A stretch of DNA of 10,718 nucleotides from an uncultured Spongiibacteraceae bacterium (lineage in GTDB: Bacteria > Pseudomonadota > Gammaproteobacteria > Pseudomonadales > CAMLJR01), in contig CAMLJR010000103.1 of the NCBI GenBank assembly GCA_946480345.1, positions 1 to 10,718 on the forward strand, read 5' to 3'. Shown here in pieces: positions 1 to 7,185 of this stretch. Within the stretch, counting starts at the first letter, position 1, and the number at the start of each line of letters is the position of its first letter. Below the pieces are notes generated by a model that saw nothing but the letters and a program-made list of their open reading frames with translations, did no database searches and was not told the DNA's origin. The position numbers were made by a program, and so were the translations under genes.

Positions 1-282
1 GATGCGCCTCATGCATCGTCAAACGGCGGAGGGCCGCCGCAGCTGTTTCGCGCAACCGGCTGCGCGTTGTGCAACAAGAGCGGTTATCGCGGGCGCACCG
101 GCATTTATGAATTCATCGAAATCGACGAACGCCTGCGCACAATGATTCATGAACGCGCCAGCGAGCAATTGATGGTCGCGTACGCGCGCGAGCGCAACCC
201 CGGTATCGTCGACGATGGGCGTCGCCGCATTTTGGCGGGACAAACTACGCTCGAAGAAGTGCTGCGAGTGACGTCGGGCTAA
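1..282 (+). CDS. gspE: T2SS ATPase GspE, C-terminal part (5' end outside window)
   Basis: This is the last 93 codons of the hexameric cytoplasmic ATPase that drives pseudopilus assembly in type II secretion. The frame is open from base 1 and stops with TAA at 280-282. Visible residues 20-24 read GCALC, which matches the second CxxC of the tetracysteine zinc-binding element of GspE. It is followed by the highly conserved SGYRGRTGIYE (residues 27-37). The C-terminus has the family pattern of a DDGRR stretch, then LAG, then TTLEEVLRVT. The Walker boxes and the first CxxC would lie upstream of the window. gspF starts 2 bp after the stop, so the two genes are in one operon. No odd features are seen in the visible part. 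PilB-type pilus ATPases share this end, but the gspF-N genes that follow make GspE certain in practice. Confidence 0.95.
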   Translation, partial: DAPHASSNGGGPPQLFRATGCALCNKSGYRGRTGIYEFIEIDERLRTMIHERASEQLMVAYARERNPGIVDDGRRRILAGQTTLEEVLRVTSG

Positions 283-284
283 TT

Positions 285-1508
285 ATGAGCGCCTTCAATT
301 TCCGCGCGCTGGATACCAGCGGCAAACTGATCAAGGGGGTGATCGAAGCCGATTCGGAGCGACATGTGCGCACACAATTGCGCGCGCGCGATCTGAAGCC
401 GGTCGAAGTCATCGCATCGAGCAGTAGCGCGAAAGAGAAAGCCATTGGCGGCTGGCATGGGTTATTTCGAGCACGCTTGAGTCAACGCGATTTAGCGCTA
501 CTGACGCGGCAACTGGCTACGTTGATTCAATCCAATCTTCCGCTCGATGAAGCGATCTCCGCCACCGCGCAACAGGCGCGTCGCGCCAGAGTAAAAGCGT
601 TAGTGCTACAAGTGCGCTCTCGCGTCGTCGAAGGCCACACGCTCGCGTATGCGCTCGGGGAATTTCCGCGCGTATTCAACGAAATGTATCGCGCGATGGT
701 GCGTGCCGGCGAGAGCGCGGGTTTTCTCGGCACCGTCATGGAGCGCCTCGCCGAATACACCGAGAACCGGCAGTACACGCAGCAAAAATTAAAAATGGCG
801 ATGGTGTACCCCATCATTCTGATGCTGGTGGCGGTGAGCGTTATTTCGTTATTGATGATTTTTGTCGTACCGCAGCTAGTCGGTCTGTTCGTGCATACAA
901 AGGCAGAATTACCGGCATTAACCAAAGCGTTGATCGCGGTCAGTTATTTTTTCAGCCATTACGCGCTGATCGCATTGGTATTGATCATCGCAGCGATATG
1001 GTCGTTGCGGCGATTATTGCGCGATCCGAAGCGTCGCCGAATTTGGCATCGGGTGTTGTTAAAAATTCCGTTCATATCCGGATTGCTGGTGGCAATGGAT
1101 ACCGCGCGTTTCGCCTCGACGCTGAGCATTTTGACGTCGAGCGGCGTGCCGCTGCTCGAAGGCTTGCGTATCGCCGGTGAGGTACTCACCAATCTCGAAT
1201 TGCGCGAAGCGAGCCGGCAGGTTGCGAATTCGGTGCAGGAGGGCAGCAGCCTGAATCGCGCATTGGCGCAAACCGAATTGTTCCCGCCGATGATGGTGCA
1301 CATGGTGGCCAGCGGTGAAGTGAGCGGTGAACTCGAAGCAATGCTGGCGCGTTCTGCGCAGAATCAGGAGCGCGAATTGGAAATGACGCTCGGCGGTTTG
1401 ATGGCGATCATGGAGCCGGCGATGGTGGTGCTGATGGCGGTGATTGTCGGCACCATCGTGCTGGCGATTTTGCTGCCGATTATTCAGATGAATAAATTAG
1501 TCGCGTAA
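285..1508 (+). CDS. gspF: T2SS inner-membrane platform protein GspF
   Basis: GspF is the polytopic inner-membrane core of the T2SS assembly platform and couples the GspE ATPase to pseudopilin addition. The protein has 407 residues, the usual family length. The N-terminus (FNFRALDTSGKLIKGVIEAD) is typical of the family. Two T2SSF repeats lie at about residues 68-196 and 272-395. Three hydrophobic segments are visible at about 173-199, 221-241 and 373-399. Conserved pieces include TRQLATLIQSNLPLDEA near 74-90, GESAG at 142-146 and ASGEVSGELE near 342-351. The ATG is 2 bp past the gspE stop, which suggests translational coupling, and no strong Shine-Dalgarno sequence is seen. PilC of type IV pili is a homologue, but the operon context settles the assignment. 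Confidence 0.98.
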   Translation: MSAFNFRALDTSGKLIKGVIEADSERHVRTQLRARDLKPVEVIASSSSAKEKAIGGWHGLFRARLSQRDLALLTRQLATLIQSNLPLDEAISATAQQARRARVKALVLQVRSRVVEGHTLAYALGEFPRVFNEMYRAMVRAGESAGFLGTVMERLAEYTENRQYTQQKLKMAMVYPIILMLVAVSVISLLMIFVVPQLVGLFVHTKAELPALTKALIAVSYFFSHYALIALVLIIAAIWSLRRLLRDPKRRRIWHRVLLKIPFISGLLVAMDTARFASTLSILTSSGVPLLEGLRIAGEVLTNLELREASRQVANSVQEGSSLNRALAQTELFPPMMVHMVASGEVSGELEAMLARSAQNQERELEMTLGGLMAIMEPAMVVLMAVIVGTIVLAILLPIIQMNKLVA

Positions 1509-1510
1509 CG

Positions 1511-1538
1511 GCTGCGTAGCCATAGTGAGCTGCGTAGC
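1511..1538 (+). repeat. Short direct repeat in the gspF-gspG gap
   Basis: The 10-mer GCTGCGTAGC occurs at 1511-1520 and again at 1529-1538, separated by 8 bp and giving an 18-bp period. It fills most of the 50-bp gap between gspF and gspG. The unit begins with GCT and ends with AGC, so each copy is also a partial dyad. No function can be assigned. It could be a remnant of a small tandem duplication. Confidence 0.6.
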
Positions 1539-1546
1539 AAAAAATT

Positions 1547-1550
1547 GAGG
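1547..1550 (+). promoter_or_regulatory. Ribosome binding site of gspG, supports its GTG start
   Basis: GAGG lies 8 bp before the GTG at 1559. The reading frame has a TAG stop at 1535-1537 and no ATG, GTG or TTG between that stop and 1559. The GTG is therefore the only reasonable start. This is one of the clearer Shine-Dalgarno sequences in the cluster, which fits GspG being the abundant major pseudopilin. Confidence 0.7.
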
Positions 1551-1558
1551 AACACAGT

Positions 1559-2014
1559 GTGAGCTCACGCAAACAGATTCACGGTTTCAGCCTCGTCGAA
1601 ATTCTCGTCGTGCTAGTGATTATCGGCCTGTTGGTCAGCATCGTCGCGCCGAATGTATTGCAGCGCGCCGACGAGGCGCGCATTCAAAAAGTGCACGCGG
1701 ATTTCAAAAATATAGAAACCGCGTTGAAGTTATACAAACTCGATAATTTTAATTATCCGACGACCGAGCAAGGGCTCGGCGCGCTCGTCGAAAAACCCAC
1801 CATCGATCCAGTGCCTCGCAATTGGAAAAAAAATGGTTATCTGGAGCGGATGCCGGAAGATCCGTGGGGTAATGCCTATAAATATTTGAATCCCGCCGAA
1901 TTCGGTCACGGTGAATATGATCTGTACACGCTCGGTGCGGATGGTGTGACCGGCGGTGACGAGCAGAATGCCGATATCGGCAACTGGCAGAGCGAATCGA
2001 AAGAGCAGCAGTAA
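1559..2014 (+). CDS. gspG: T2SS major pseudopilin GspG
   Basis: GspG is the major subunit of the periplasmic pseudopilus that pushes substrates through the outer-membrane secretin. The protein has 151 residues. A 9-residue basic leader ends in Gly and is followed by mature FSLVEILVVLVIIGLLVSIV. The cleavage site is G9/F10, and Glu14 is the conserved +5 residue needed for assembly and N-methylation. Family signatures follow: YKLDNFNYPTTEQGLGALV (59-77), the DPWGNAY motif (101-107), and a C-terminal loop at 125-143 (LGADG, GGDEQNADIGNW) with the acidic residues that bind calcium in known GspG structures. The start is GTG, chosen from the ribosome binding site and leader length. A 50-bp gap separates it from gspF, and gspH follows after 2 bp. 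The assignment is very secure. Confidence 0.99.
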   Translation: MSSRKQIHGFSLVEILVVLVIIGLLVSIVAPNVLQRADEARIQKVHADFKNIETALKLYKLDNFNYPTTEQGLGALVEKPTIDPVPRNWKKNGYLERMPEDPWGNAYKYLNPAEFGHGEYDLYTLGADGVTGGDEQNADIGNWQSESKEQQ

Positions 2015-2016
2015 TC

Positions 2017-2601
2017 GTGCGCTTACGCCACGCCGGATTTTCGCTGCTCGAATTACTGATCGTCGTGGTGATTATCGGTTTGGCGGTGACCATCGTGGGT
2101 TTGTCGCTCGGCGACAACAAGCCTCAGCAATTACGCAATGCCGCGCGCGATTTCGCCAACGCCATCGCGCAGGTTGAAGACGAAGCAATTTTAGGCCGCG
2201 AGTCGTGGGGCGTGCAGATTTATCGCGTAACGAATGCCGAAGGCGAACATATCGCATACCGCTTTCTGCGTCTGAGCGAGCAGGGTTGGCGTCCCGAGGC
2301 GCCAAACGAAATTCCGCGTGAAACGCATTTTGCCGACAACATCACCGCGCGCTTGGAAATCGATGGCGCGGAACAATTAATCGAGCCGCTGCCTGCGGAG
2401 CCGCCGTCCGAAGATGAGAAAAATAAAACACATGATCAAAATAAAGCGATCACGCCGATCATCTGGCTGGCACCCGGCGGCGAAGTGACACCGTTTGTAT
2501 TGCAGCTGCGTTTTGCCGGTGACGAACATGGACCGATTGTTCGCTCCGATGCGCTCGGGCGAATCGAGTTGGATATCGGGCAGAACGATGAAAACAACTA
2601 A
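2017..2601 (+). CDS. gspH: T2SS minor pseudopilin GspH
   Basis: GspH is a minor pseudopilin near the tip of the pseudopilus, bridging the GspI/J/K complex to the GspG shaft. The protein has 194 residues with a GTG start 2 bp after the gspG stop. The 7-residue leader MRLRHAG is cut before FSLLELLIVVVIIGLAV, and Glu12 is the +5 residue. The body has the expected hydrophilic first helix (LRNAARDFANAIAQVEDEAI) and then a strand-rich region with WGVQIYR near 64-70 and a final GPIVRSDALGRIELDIG. Residues about 124-145 form a Pro, Glu and Lys-rich segment that looks like an insertion, and the protein is somewhat longer than many GspH proteins. The last 14 bp overlap gspI. The identity rests on position between gspG and gspI plus the FSLLE signature, since GspH sequences diverge strongly outside the N-terminus. 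Confidence 0.92.
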   Translation: MRLRHAGFSLLELLIVVVIIGLAVTIVGLSLGDNKPQQLRNAARDFANAIAQVEDEAILGRESWGVQIYRVTNAEGEHIAYRFLRLSEQGWRPEAPNEIPRETHFADNITARLEIDGAEQLIEPLPAEPPSEDEKNKTHDQNKAITPIIWLAPGGEVTPFVLQLRFAGDEHGPIVRSDALGRIELDIGQNDENN

Positions 2602-2992
2602 CAGCGGCTTCACGCTCGTCGAAGTGTTGGTTGCCGTCGCCATCGTTGCGCTCGCGGTCACCGGTATTTTGGTGGCGATGATGCGGCAAATCGACGGCAC
2701 CGCGTATTTGCGCGATAAATTGTTCGTGCATTACGTGACGCAAAATCAGATGGAATTAGCACTGCTGGCAAATGCGCACACCAATGATATTCCGAGCGAC
2801 GCATTTTCCGGCGTCGACGAGATGGTCGGGCGCAAATGGTATTGGCGTGCTGAACCGAAGGAGACGGCTCAGCCTGGAGCGATTCAATTGGAAATCGCCG
2901 TGTTCGATCAGGAGAGTGACCCAGAAAATAAAAGTGCTTCGCCGCTCGCTACGCTGACAACGATTCTCGATCGGTATCATCGGCTGCCATGA
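2588..2992 (+). CDS. gspI: T2SS minor pseudopilin GspI
   Basis: GspI is a minor pseudopilin that nucleates the GspI-J-K tip complex and starts pseudopilus growth. The protein has 134 residues from the ATG at 2588. The frame stays open further upstream to a possible start at 2495, but only the 2588 start leaves a proper prepilin leader. That leader is MKTTNSG followed by FTLVEVLVAVAIVALAVTGI, with Glu12 at +5. The next helix has HYVTQNQMELALL (48-60), matching the family's conserved AxNQ region, and then WYWRAE and a short beta-rich tail, as in GspI. The gene overlaps the end of gspH by 14 bp and its TGA overlaps the ATG of gspJ (ATGA), so translation of H, I and J is probably coupled. Confidence 0.94.
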   Translation: MKTTNSGFTLVEVLVAVAIVALAVTGILVAMMRQIDGTAYLRDKLFVHYVTQNQMELALLANAHTNDIPSDAFSGVDEMVGRKWYWRAEPKETAQPGAIQLEIAVFDQESDPENKSASPLATLTTILDRYHRLP

Positions 2993-3639
2993 GAACGGGA
3001 CGATTGGCTGCCGGCTTCACTTTGATCGAAGTGTTACTCGCCATGGCGATTACCGGCCTCATTGCCGTGATGGCGTACGCTGGCTTGACCACGGCGATGA
3101 ATGCGGCATCGCGCCATGAGGAAACCGTTAGACGTGTCGGCGATATTCAAACCGCGGTGAGTTGGATCACGCGCGATTTGCGGCAGAGCGTCGATCGCAG
3201 CATTCTCGATGCAAACGGTGACGAGCAACCGGCCTTGCTCGGCACCCTTGATGACGAGTCCGTGCTCGAACTGACGCATACCGGCTGGGATAACCCGCGC
3301 GGTCAGCGCCGCAGTGCGTTGCAGCGCGTGCGCTACCGTCTCGATAGCGAAGGCAATGTCTGGCGCGAACATTGGTTGGTGATCGATAGAGTTGACGACG
3401 ACGATCATCGCCAGGAAGTGAAATTATTGAGCGGCGTAAAGAGTTTGAAATGGCAGTTTCTAAACGGCCGCTCGCCGAACGCGGAAAATGAAACGCTCGG
3501 CGGAGAGTGGATAGAGCAATGGCCGCCCGAAAAGGCAAATACACATTTACCTCTGGCGGTGCAATTCGATCTGGAGACGGACGATTTCGGAATCGTGCAT
3601 CGCATAATAGGTTTGGCGAATGAACAGAGCCCGCCATAA
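2989..3639 (+). CDS. gspJ: T2SS minor pseudopilin GspJ
   Basis: GspJ is the minor pseudopilin that binds GspI and GspK in the tip complex and has been linked to substrate contact in other T2SSs. The protein has 216 residues. The 9-residue leader MRTGRLAAG precedes FTLIEVLLAMAITGLIAVMA, with Glu14 at +5. Family landmarks are WITRDLRQSVDRSI (59-72), LTHTGWDNPRGQRRSALQRV (95-114) and WIEQWPP (174-180), followed by a final strand pair. The ATG overlaps the gspI stop as ATGA, and the last 20 bp overlap gspK. Nothing unusual is seen. Confidence 0.95.
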   Translation: MRTGRLAAGFTLIEVLLAMAITGLIAVMAYAGLTTAMNAASRHEETVRRVGDIQTAVSWITRDLRQSVDRSILDANGDEQPALLGTLDDESVLELTHTGWDNPRGQRRSALQRVRYRLDSEGNVWREHWLVIDRVDDDDHRQEVKLLSGVKSLKWQFLNGRSPNAENETLGGEWIEQWPPEKANTHLPLAVQFDLETDDFGIVHRIIGLANEQSPP

Positions 3640-4627
3640 AAACCAGGGTGTAGCGCTGGTCGTGGCGCTACTCGTCGTTGCGATGGTGGCACTGCTCGCG
3701 ACCGCGCTCAGCAGCGATTTTCTGCTGATGTTTCGCCGCGTCGAAAATCAACTGTACAGCGAGCAGGCGTATGCGTATCTGCTCGGTGCGGAAGAATTGG
3801 CGCGCGCTGCGCTGCTTCAGGATTTGCAGGCGGATGGCGACAAGCGCAACGACAATCTTGAGGAGCCATGGGCGCAGCCGCAAAAATTTCCTACCGACTA
3901 TGGCTGGATCACCGGTCGGGTCGAAGATTTGCAGGGCCGGTTCAATTTGAACAGTGTGAGCGGAAGTGCGAGTGGTACGCCTGGGCAGTACTCCGTATCG
4001 CAGAATCAATTGATTCGCTTGCTGCAAAGTCTTGAGCTGGAAACGCCGCTCGCTCTCGATCAGGCGCAGGCGCTGACTGAGGCACTCACCGACTGGATCG
4101 ATGAGGGGGATGAGGTGAGCGGATTGGGCGGCGCTGAGAGCCAATACTATGCGGAGACCGAGCCGATGCAGCGGTCCGCGAATCGCAAGCTGGTCAGCCC
4201 ATCGGAATTAATGTTGCTGAAGGGTATGACGCCGGATATTTACCGTGCGCTGGCGCCGCTGGTAACGGTCTGGCCGAGAAACGGATCGGCGTTGAATATC
4301 AATACGGCGCCGCCGCAGGTGCTTCGCAGCCTCGGCGGACCGCAAGATATGCAGCCGCTCGGCGATAGTGAAATCGATTATCTGTTACAGGCGCGCGAAT
4401 CGCCGAAATATTTTGTCGATATGTCGGTACTGAAAAATGGTGTGCTGGCCGATCGAAAAATCGAACAAGGAAGCGTCGGTCTTGCGGTTGCAAGCGATTA
4501 TTTTTTATTGAACACAATGACTGAGTTTCAGGGACACCGATATTCGCTGCACAGTATTTTGCATCGGGTTGCCGATACAAAGCCGCGGCGCGTTGAAGTG
4601 ATTGCGCGGACGTTCGGCGAATGGTGA
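3620..4627 (+). CDS. gspK: T2SS minor pseudopilin GspK (pseudopilus tip)
   Basis: GspK is the large minor pseudopilin that sits at the tip of the pseudopilus and, through its bulk, limits its length. The protein has 335 residues. A 10-residue basic leader ends in QG and is followed by VALVVALLVVAMVALLATAL. The +5 position is Val rather than Glu, which is characteristic of GspK and not a defect. Family motifs are GRVEDLQGRFNLNSV (99-113), DWIDEGDEVSGLGGAESQYY (158-177), LVSPSELMLLKGM (191-203) and LNINTAPPQVLRSL (225-238), covering the large GspK insertion domain. The gene starts within gspJ (20-bp overlap) and is followed by a 51-bp gap before gspL. Confidence 0.98.
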   Translation: MNRARHKNQGVALVVALLVVAMVALLATALSSDFLLMFRRVENQLYSEQAYAYLLGAEELARAALLQDLQADGDKRNDNLEEPWAQPQKFPTDYGWITGRVEDLQGRFNLNSVSGSASGTPGQYSVSQNQLIRLLQSLELETPLALDQAQALTEALTDWIDEGDEVSGLGGAESQYYAETEPMQRSANRKLVSPSELMLLKGMTPDIYRALAPLVTVWPRNGSALNINTAPPQVLRSLGGPQDMQPLGDSEIDYLLQARESPKYFVDMSVLKNGVLADRKIEQGSVGLAVASDYFLLNTMTEFQGHRYSLHSILHRVADTKPRRVEVIARTFGEW

Positions 4628-4678
4628 TCGCTGAATTATTTATCGTTAGTTTTTCAACTTTTTCTGCCGAGAAAGCCT

Positions 4679-5863
4679 GTGAAAAATAATTTATTACTGC
4701 GTATCGACGCTACCGAGCGATTGCGCTGGCGCGATGGTTCTGAGTCGGATGAAAAAATCGGCGGACCCTTGGATGCAGCTGCTGATGACGCGACGCGTAA
4801 TAGCGAATTAACCCTGGTGCTGCCGGCGCAAAAGGTGCTGTTGCAAACCGTCGAATTTGCGCCGCATGAGCGGCGCTTATTGCGTCAGACCGTACCGTAT
4901 AGTTTTGAAGAGCAATTGGTTGTCGATGTCGATGAACAGCATTTCGCGCTCGGTAAAATCGACGGGCACCGCGTGCCGGTTGCGATAGTCGATAAACAAT
5001 GGCTGGCGCAGTGGCTGACGCAGTGTGCGCAGGCTGGGCTCGATATAAAAAACGTTGTGCCCGAGCAATTGTTGCTGCCGTATCGGACGAATTGCTGGAC
5101 GCTGCTAATCGATGACAATCGCTGGTTGCTGCGTATCGGCCTGCACCGCGGTTTTGCGCTAGAGGCCGACAGTGCGGCGCTGGCGCTGCAATTGTTGCTC
5201 GATAGTGCAGATGAAATGCCGGAAAAGTTGCTGGTCTGTGGCGCTACGTCAATCGAAGCGCTGTCGGTGCATTTACCCGAATTGCTGCGCGGCTCAATCG
5301 AAGTGTTAGATGAATATGAAATCGATCCCGCTGCTGCCAAGGGGTCGCTTAACTTGTTGCAGGGTGTGTTCGCGCGTACGTTGCCGTGGCGCCGCTGGTG
5401 GCTGCAATGGCAGTGGCCGCTGCTCATTCTCGTTGCAGCATTTTTGATGCATATGGTTGTCCTTGGCGTACAGCATTACCGGCTGAACAAACAAAATCTC
5501 GCGCTACGCCAACAAATCGAGCAAATCTATCGCACTGTCGAACCGCGCGGAGTCATCAACGATCCGGAATTGCAACTGCGTCGAAAACTTGCCGCGTTGC
5601 AAAATCGTAACGGCGCAGGTGCGATAGCGTTGCTGCAACAGGTGGGCGGCGCGCTACATGGTGTCGACGGTGTGCACGTGCAGAACATGACATTCAGCGA
5701 ACGCCAAAACGAGCTGCGTATCAGTTTGAGTGCGGGCGCCTTCAAAGATATCGAAGCGGTGCGGATGGCTATTGCGAATACCGGGTTGAATGCTCAGCTG
5801 GTCGGCAGCAATACCGATGGCGATAAAACCCGTGCGCAATTACGCGTGACGGCGACGCGCTAA
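4679..5863 (+). CDS. gspL: T2SS platform protein GspL
   Basis: GspL is the bitopic inner-membrane protein that links the GspE ATPase in the cytoplasm to GspM and the pseudopilus in the periplasm. The protein has 394 residues. The cytoplasmic actin-like domain covers about residues 1-235, with family pieces VLPAQKVLLQTVEF (47-60), LRQTVPYSFEEQL (68-80) and LNLLQGVF (224-231). One transmembrane helix lies at about 246-264. The periplasmic part starts with a Gln-rich helical stretch (268-285) and ends with a ferredoxin-like fold (about 312-394). The GTG at 4679 is the first ATG, GTG or TTG codon in its frame after the gspK stop at 4625-4627, which lies in the same frame, so the start is well constrained. 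The ribosome binding site is weak (GAGAAAG). Confidence 0.96.
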   Translation: MKNNLLLRIDATERLRWRDGSESDEKIGGPLDAAADDATRNSELTLVLPAQKVLLQTVEFAPHERRLLRQTVPYSFEEQLVVDVDEQHFALGKIDGHRVPVAIVDKQWLAQWLTQCAQAGLDIKNVVPEQLLLPYRTNCWTLLIDDNRWLLRIGLHRGFALEADSAALALQLLLDSADEMPEKLLVCGATSIEALSVHLPELLRGSIEVLDEYEIDPAAAKGSLNLLQGVFARTLPWRRWWLQWQWPLLILVAAFLMHMVVLGVQHYRLNKQNLALRQQIEQIYRTVEPRGVINDPELQLRRKLAALQNRNGAGAIALLQQVGGALHGVDGVHVQNMTFSERQNELRISLSAGAFKDIEAVRMAIANTGLNAQLVGSNTDGDKTRAQLRVTATR

Positions 5864-5895
5864 GGGCGACGAATTGAAAAAAGGGGGCGACGAAT
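5864..5895 (+). repeat. Duplicated translation-start region in the gspL-gspM gap
   Basis: GGGCGACGAAT occurs at 5864-5874 and again at 5885-5895, giving a 21-bp period. The second copy runs into the ATG of gspM at 5894-5896. In the first copy the equivalent codon is ATT followed by G, so it cannot start with ATG. It looks like a local tandem duplication of the ribosome-binding and start region, with only the second copy functional. Confidence 0.6.
5882..5887 (+). promoter_or_regulatory. Ribosome binding site of gspM
   Basis: AGGGGG lies 6 bp before the ATG of gspM at 5894. This is the strongest purine-rich site in the platform-gene part of the operon and supports the chosen start. It is part of the second copy of the local duplication. 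Confidence 0.65.
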
Positions 5896-6373
5896 GTTAG
5901 AAAAACTCCAACAACAATTGAGCCTGCGCGATCAGGCGATGTTGATAGTGCTCGCTGCTGCGTTACTGCTGTATGTGGTATATCAGTTGTTATGGCATCC
6001 GCTCGCTGCGTCGAATGCGCGTCTGCAACAACAGAATGCCGCTGCGGCGAAAAGTCTCGATGCAATCACGCAAATGGCCGGACAACTGCGCGCGCTGCAA
6101 CAAAGCGCAACGACGACGGCCAATCCTCAGAATGAAAACCTCACGCAGCTGGTCGATCGCACAGTGGCGGCGCATCAACTGCGCATGAGTCGGTTTCAAC
6201 CCGGCAGCAATGGCGATGTGCAAGTGCGACTCGATAATGCATCGTTCGATCAGGTTGTGCGCTGGCTGCACGAACTCGAAACGGCGCAGGGTGTGACGAC
6301 GAGAGAGTTGGTTGTTGCGCAGGGCTCCGCGCCAGGCATCGTCAATGTATCGGTGCGATTATTCCGGCCATGA
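5894..6373 (+). CDS. gspM: T2SS platform protein GspM
   Basis: GspM is a small bitopic inner-membrane protein that pairs with GspL and stabilises it. The protein has 159 residues, the usual size. There is a short cytoplasmic N-terminus and a transmembrane helix at about 16-35. A Gln and Ala-rich helical, probably coiled-coil, stretch follows at about 39-70. The periplasmic domain (about 82-159) shows the weak family pattern: a DRTVAAHQL helix, FDQVVRWLHELETAQGV (118-134) and a final GIVNVSVRLFRP strand. Sequence conservation in GspM is low, so the call rests on length, architecture, that C-terminal pattern and location after gspL. The stop overlaps the gspN start (ATGA at 6370-6373). Confidence 0.93.
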   Translation: MLEKLQQQLSLRDQAMLIVLAAALLLYVVYQLLWHPLAASNARLQQQNAAAAKSLDAITQMAGQLRALQQSATTTANPQNENLTQLVDRTVAAHQLRMSRFQPGSNGDVQVRLDNASFDQVVRWLHELETAQGVTTRELVVAQGSAPGIVNVSVRLFRP

Positions 6374-7185
6374 TCCCTATCGATACTGTCTCCCTGATGA
6401 AATCTAACGTGCGAATTCAGCGGCGCGTTATTGCTGCCGCCGTCAGCTGGTTTTTTCTCTGCTTGATCTGGACGGCGCCGGCATCGCTGTTTGTGTTGTT
6501 GTTGAAACCGATCGCGCCGCAATTGCATCTGCAAAATGTCAGCGGCGGGTTTTGGCAGGGTACTGCCGGTCAAGCACTATGGCAGCGGGATGGCCGCGCC
6601 ATCGCGCTCGGTTCGCTGCAATGGAAAATTAATCCGCTGTCGCTGTTATGGCTGCATCCGTCTGCGCGAGTGTCGGTGGCGACGTCGGCAAACCAGAATG
6701 AGCAATTTTTCGATGCGTATGTACGCGTTTCTCCATTGGGTCATATTGCATTGCGCGATGTGGGCGCAGCGATTCCGATGACGCTGCTATCGCAATGGCT
6801 GCCACTGCCGGCGAATGGCGCATTGACACTGAAACTCGATCGCGCCGATTTTGCGCGTAGGCAATTGCAATCGCTGCAAGGCACTGTGTATTGGCAGCAA
6901 GCGCAGTGGCAATGGAATTCACGCTGGATTGCTCTCGGCGATTACTCGTGCGCACTGCAAATGCCCGACGCGCAGCAATTAAGCGGTGTATTGCAGGGGC
7001 AGGGCGCATTGGGCGGTAACGGCGAGGTAACGGTGAATTTCAGCGAGCGCAGTTATGCAGTGAACGCGCAATTAAAAGCCGAACGCAATTTGCCCGAAGA
7101 ATTTCGTCAGGGATTGATATTAATGGCAGGCGCGCAGCCGGATGCGAATGGCCAGATGCAGATCAAGCGGAGCGGTCGCTGGTGA
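6370..7185 (+). CDS. gspN: T2SS accessory inner-membrane protein GspN
   Basis: GspN is an accessory T2SS protein found in only part of the known systems, and its exact role is not established. The protein has 271 residues. One hydrophobic segment lies at about 20-46 and should anchor it in the inner membrane. The rest is predicted to be periplasmic and strand-rich. The family-like element NVSGGFWQGTAGQALWQ (56-72) follows the membrane segment, and the protein ends with a GQMQIKRSGRW strand, as GspN proteins do. The ATG at 6370 overlaps the gspM stop as ATGA, which favours it. A second in-frame ATG at 6397 (residue 10) is a possible alternative, although no good ribosome binding site precedes either. 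The stop overlaps the GTG of apbE. Confidence 0.9.
   Translation: MIPIDTVSLMKSNVRIQRRVIAAAVSWFFLCLIWTAPASLFVLLLKPIAPQLHLQNVSGGFWQGTAGQALWQRDGRAIALGSLQWKINPLSLLWLHPSARVSVATSANQNEQFFDAYVRVSPLGHIALRDVGAAIPMTLLSQWLPLPANGALTLKLDRADFARRQLQSLQGTVYWQQAQWQWNSRWIALGDYSCALQMPDAQQLSGVLQGQGALGGNGEVTVNFSERSYAVNAQLKAERNLPEEFRQGLILMAGAQPDANGQMQIKRSGRW

Noticed and set aside
2495..2587. Upstream extension of gspI to an earlier start
   Set aside because: It would add 31 residues before the 7-residue prepilin leader and lies inside gspH. The ATG at 2588 gives a normal leader and cleavage site.
3653..3664. Apparent defect in GspK: no Glu at mature position +5
   Set aside because: Lack of Glu5 is a known family trait of GspK, so it is not a mutation.
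4628..4678. Possible internal promoter in the AT-rich gspK-gspL gap
   Set aside because: No hexamer pair resembling -35 and -10 boxes at proper spacing is visible. The gap is short and the genes are in operon order.
4885..5427. A 180-codon minus-strand frame, Ser- and Cys-rich, opposite gspL
   Set aside because: It is a low-complexity translation antisense to a well-supported gspL.
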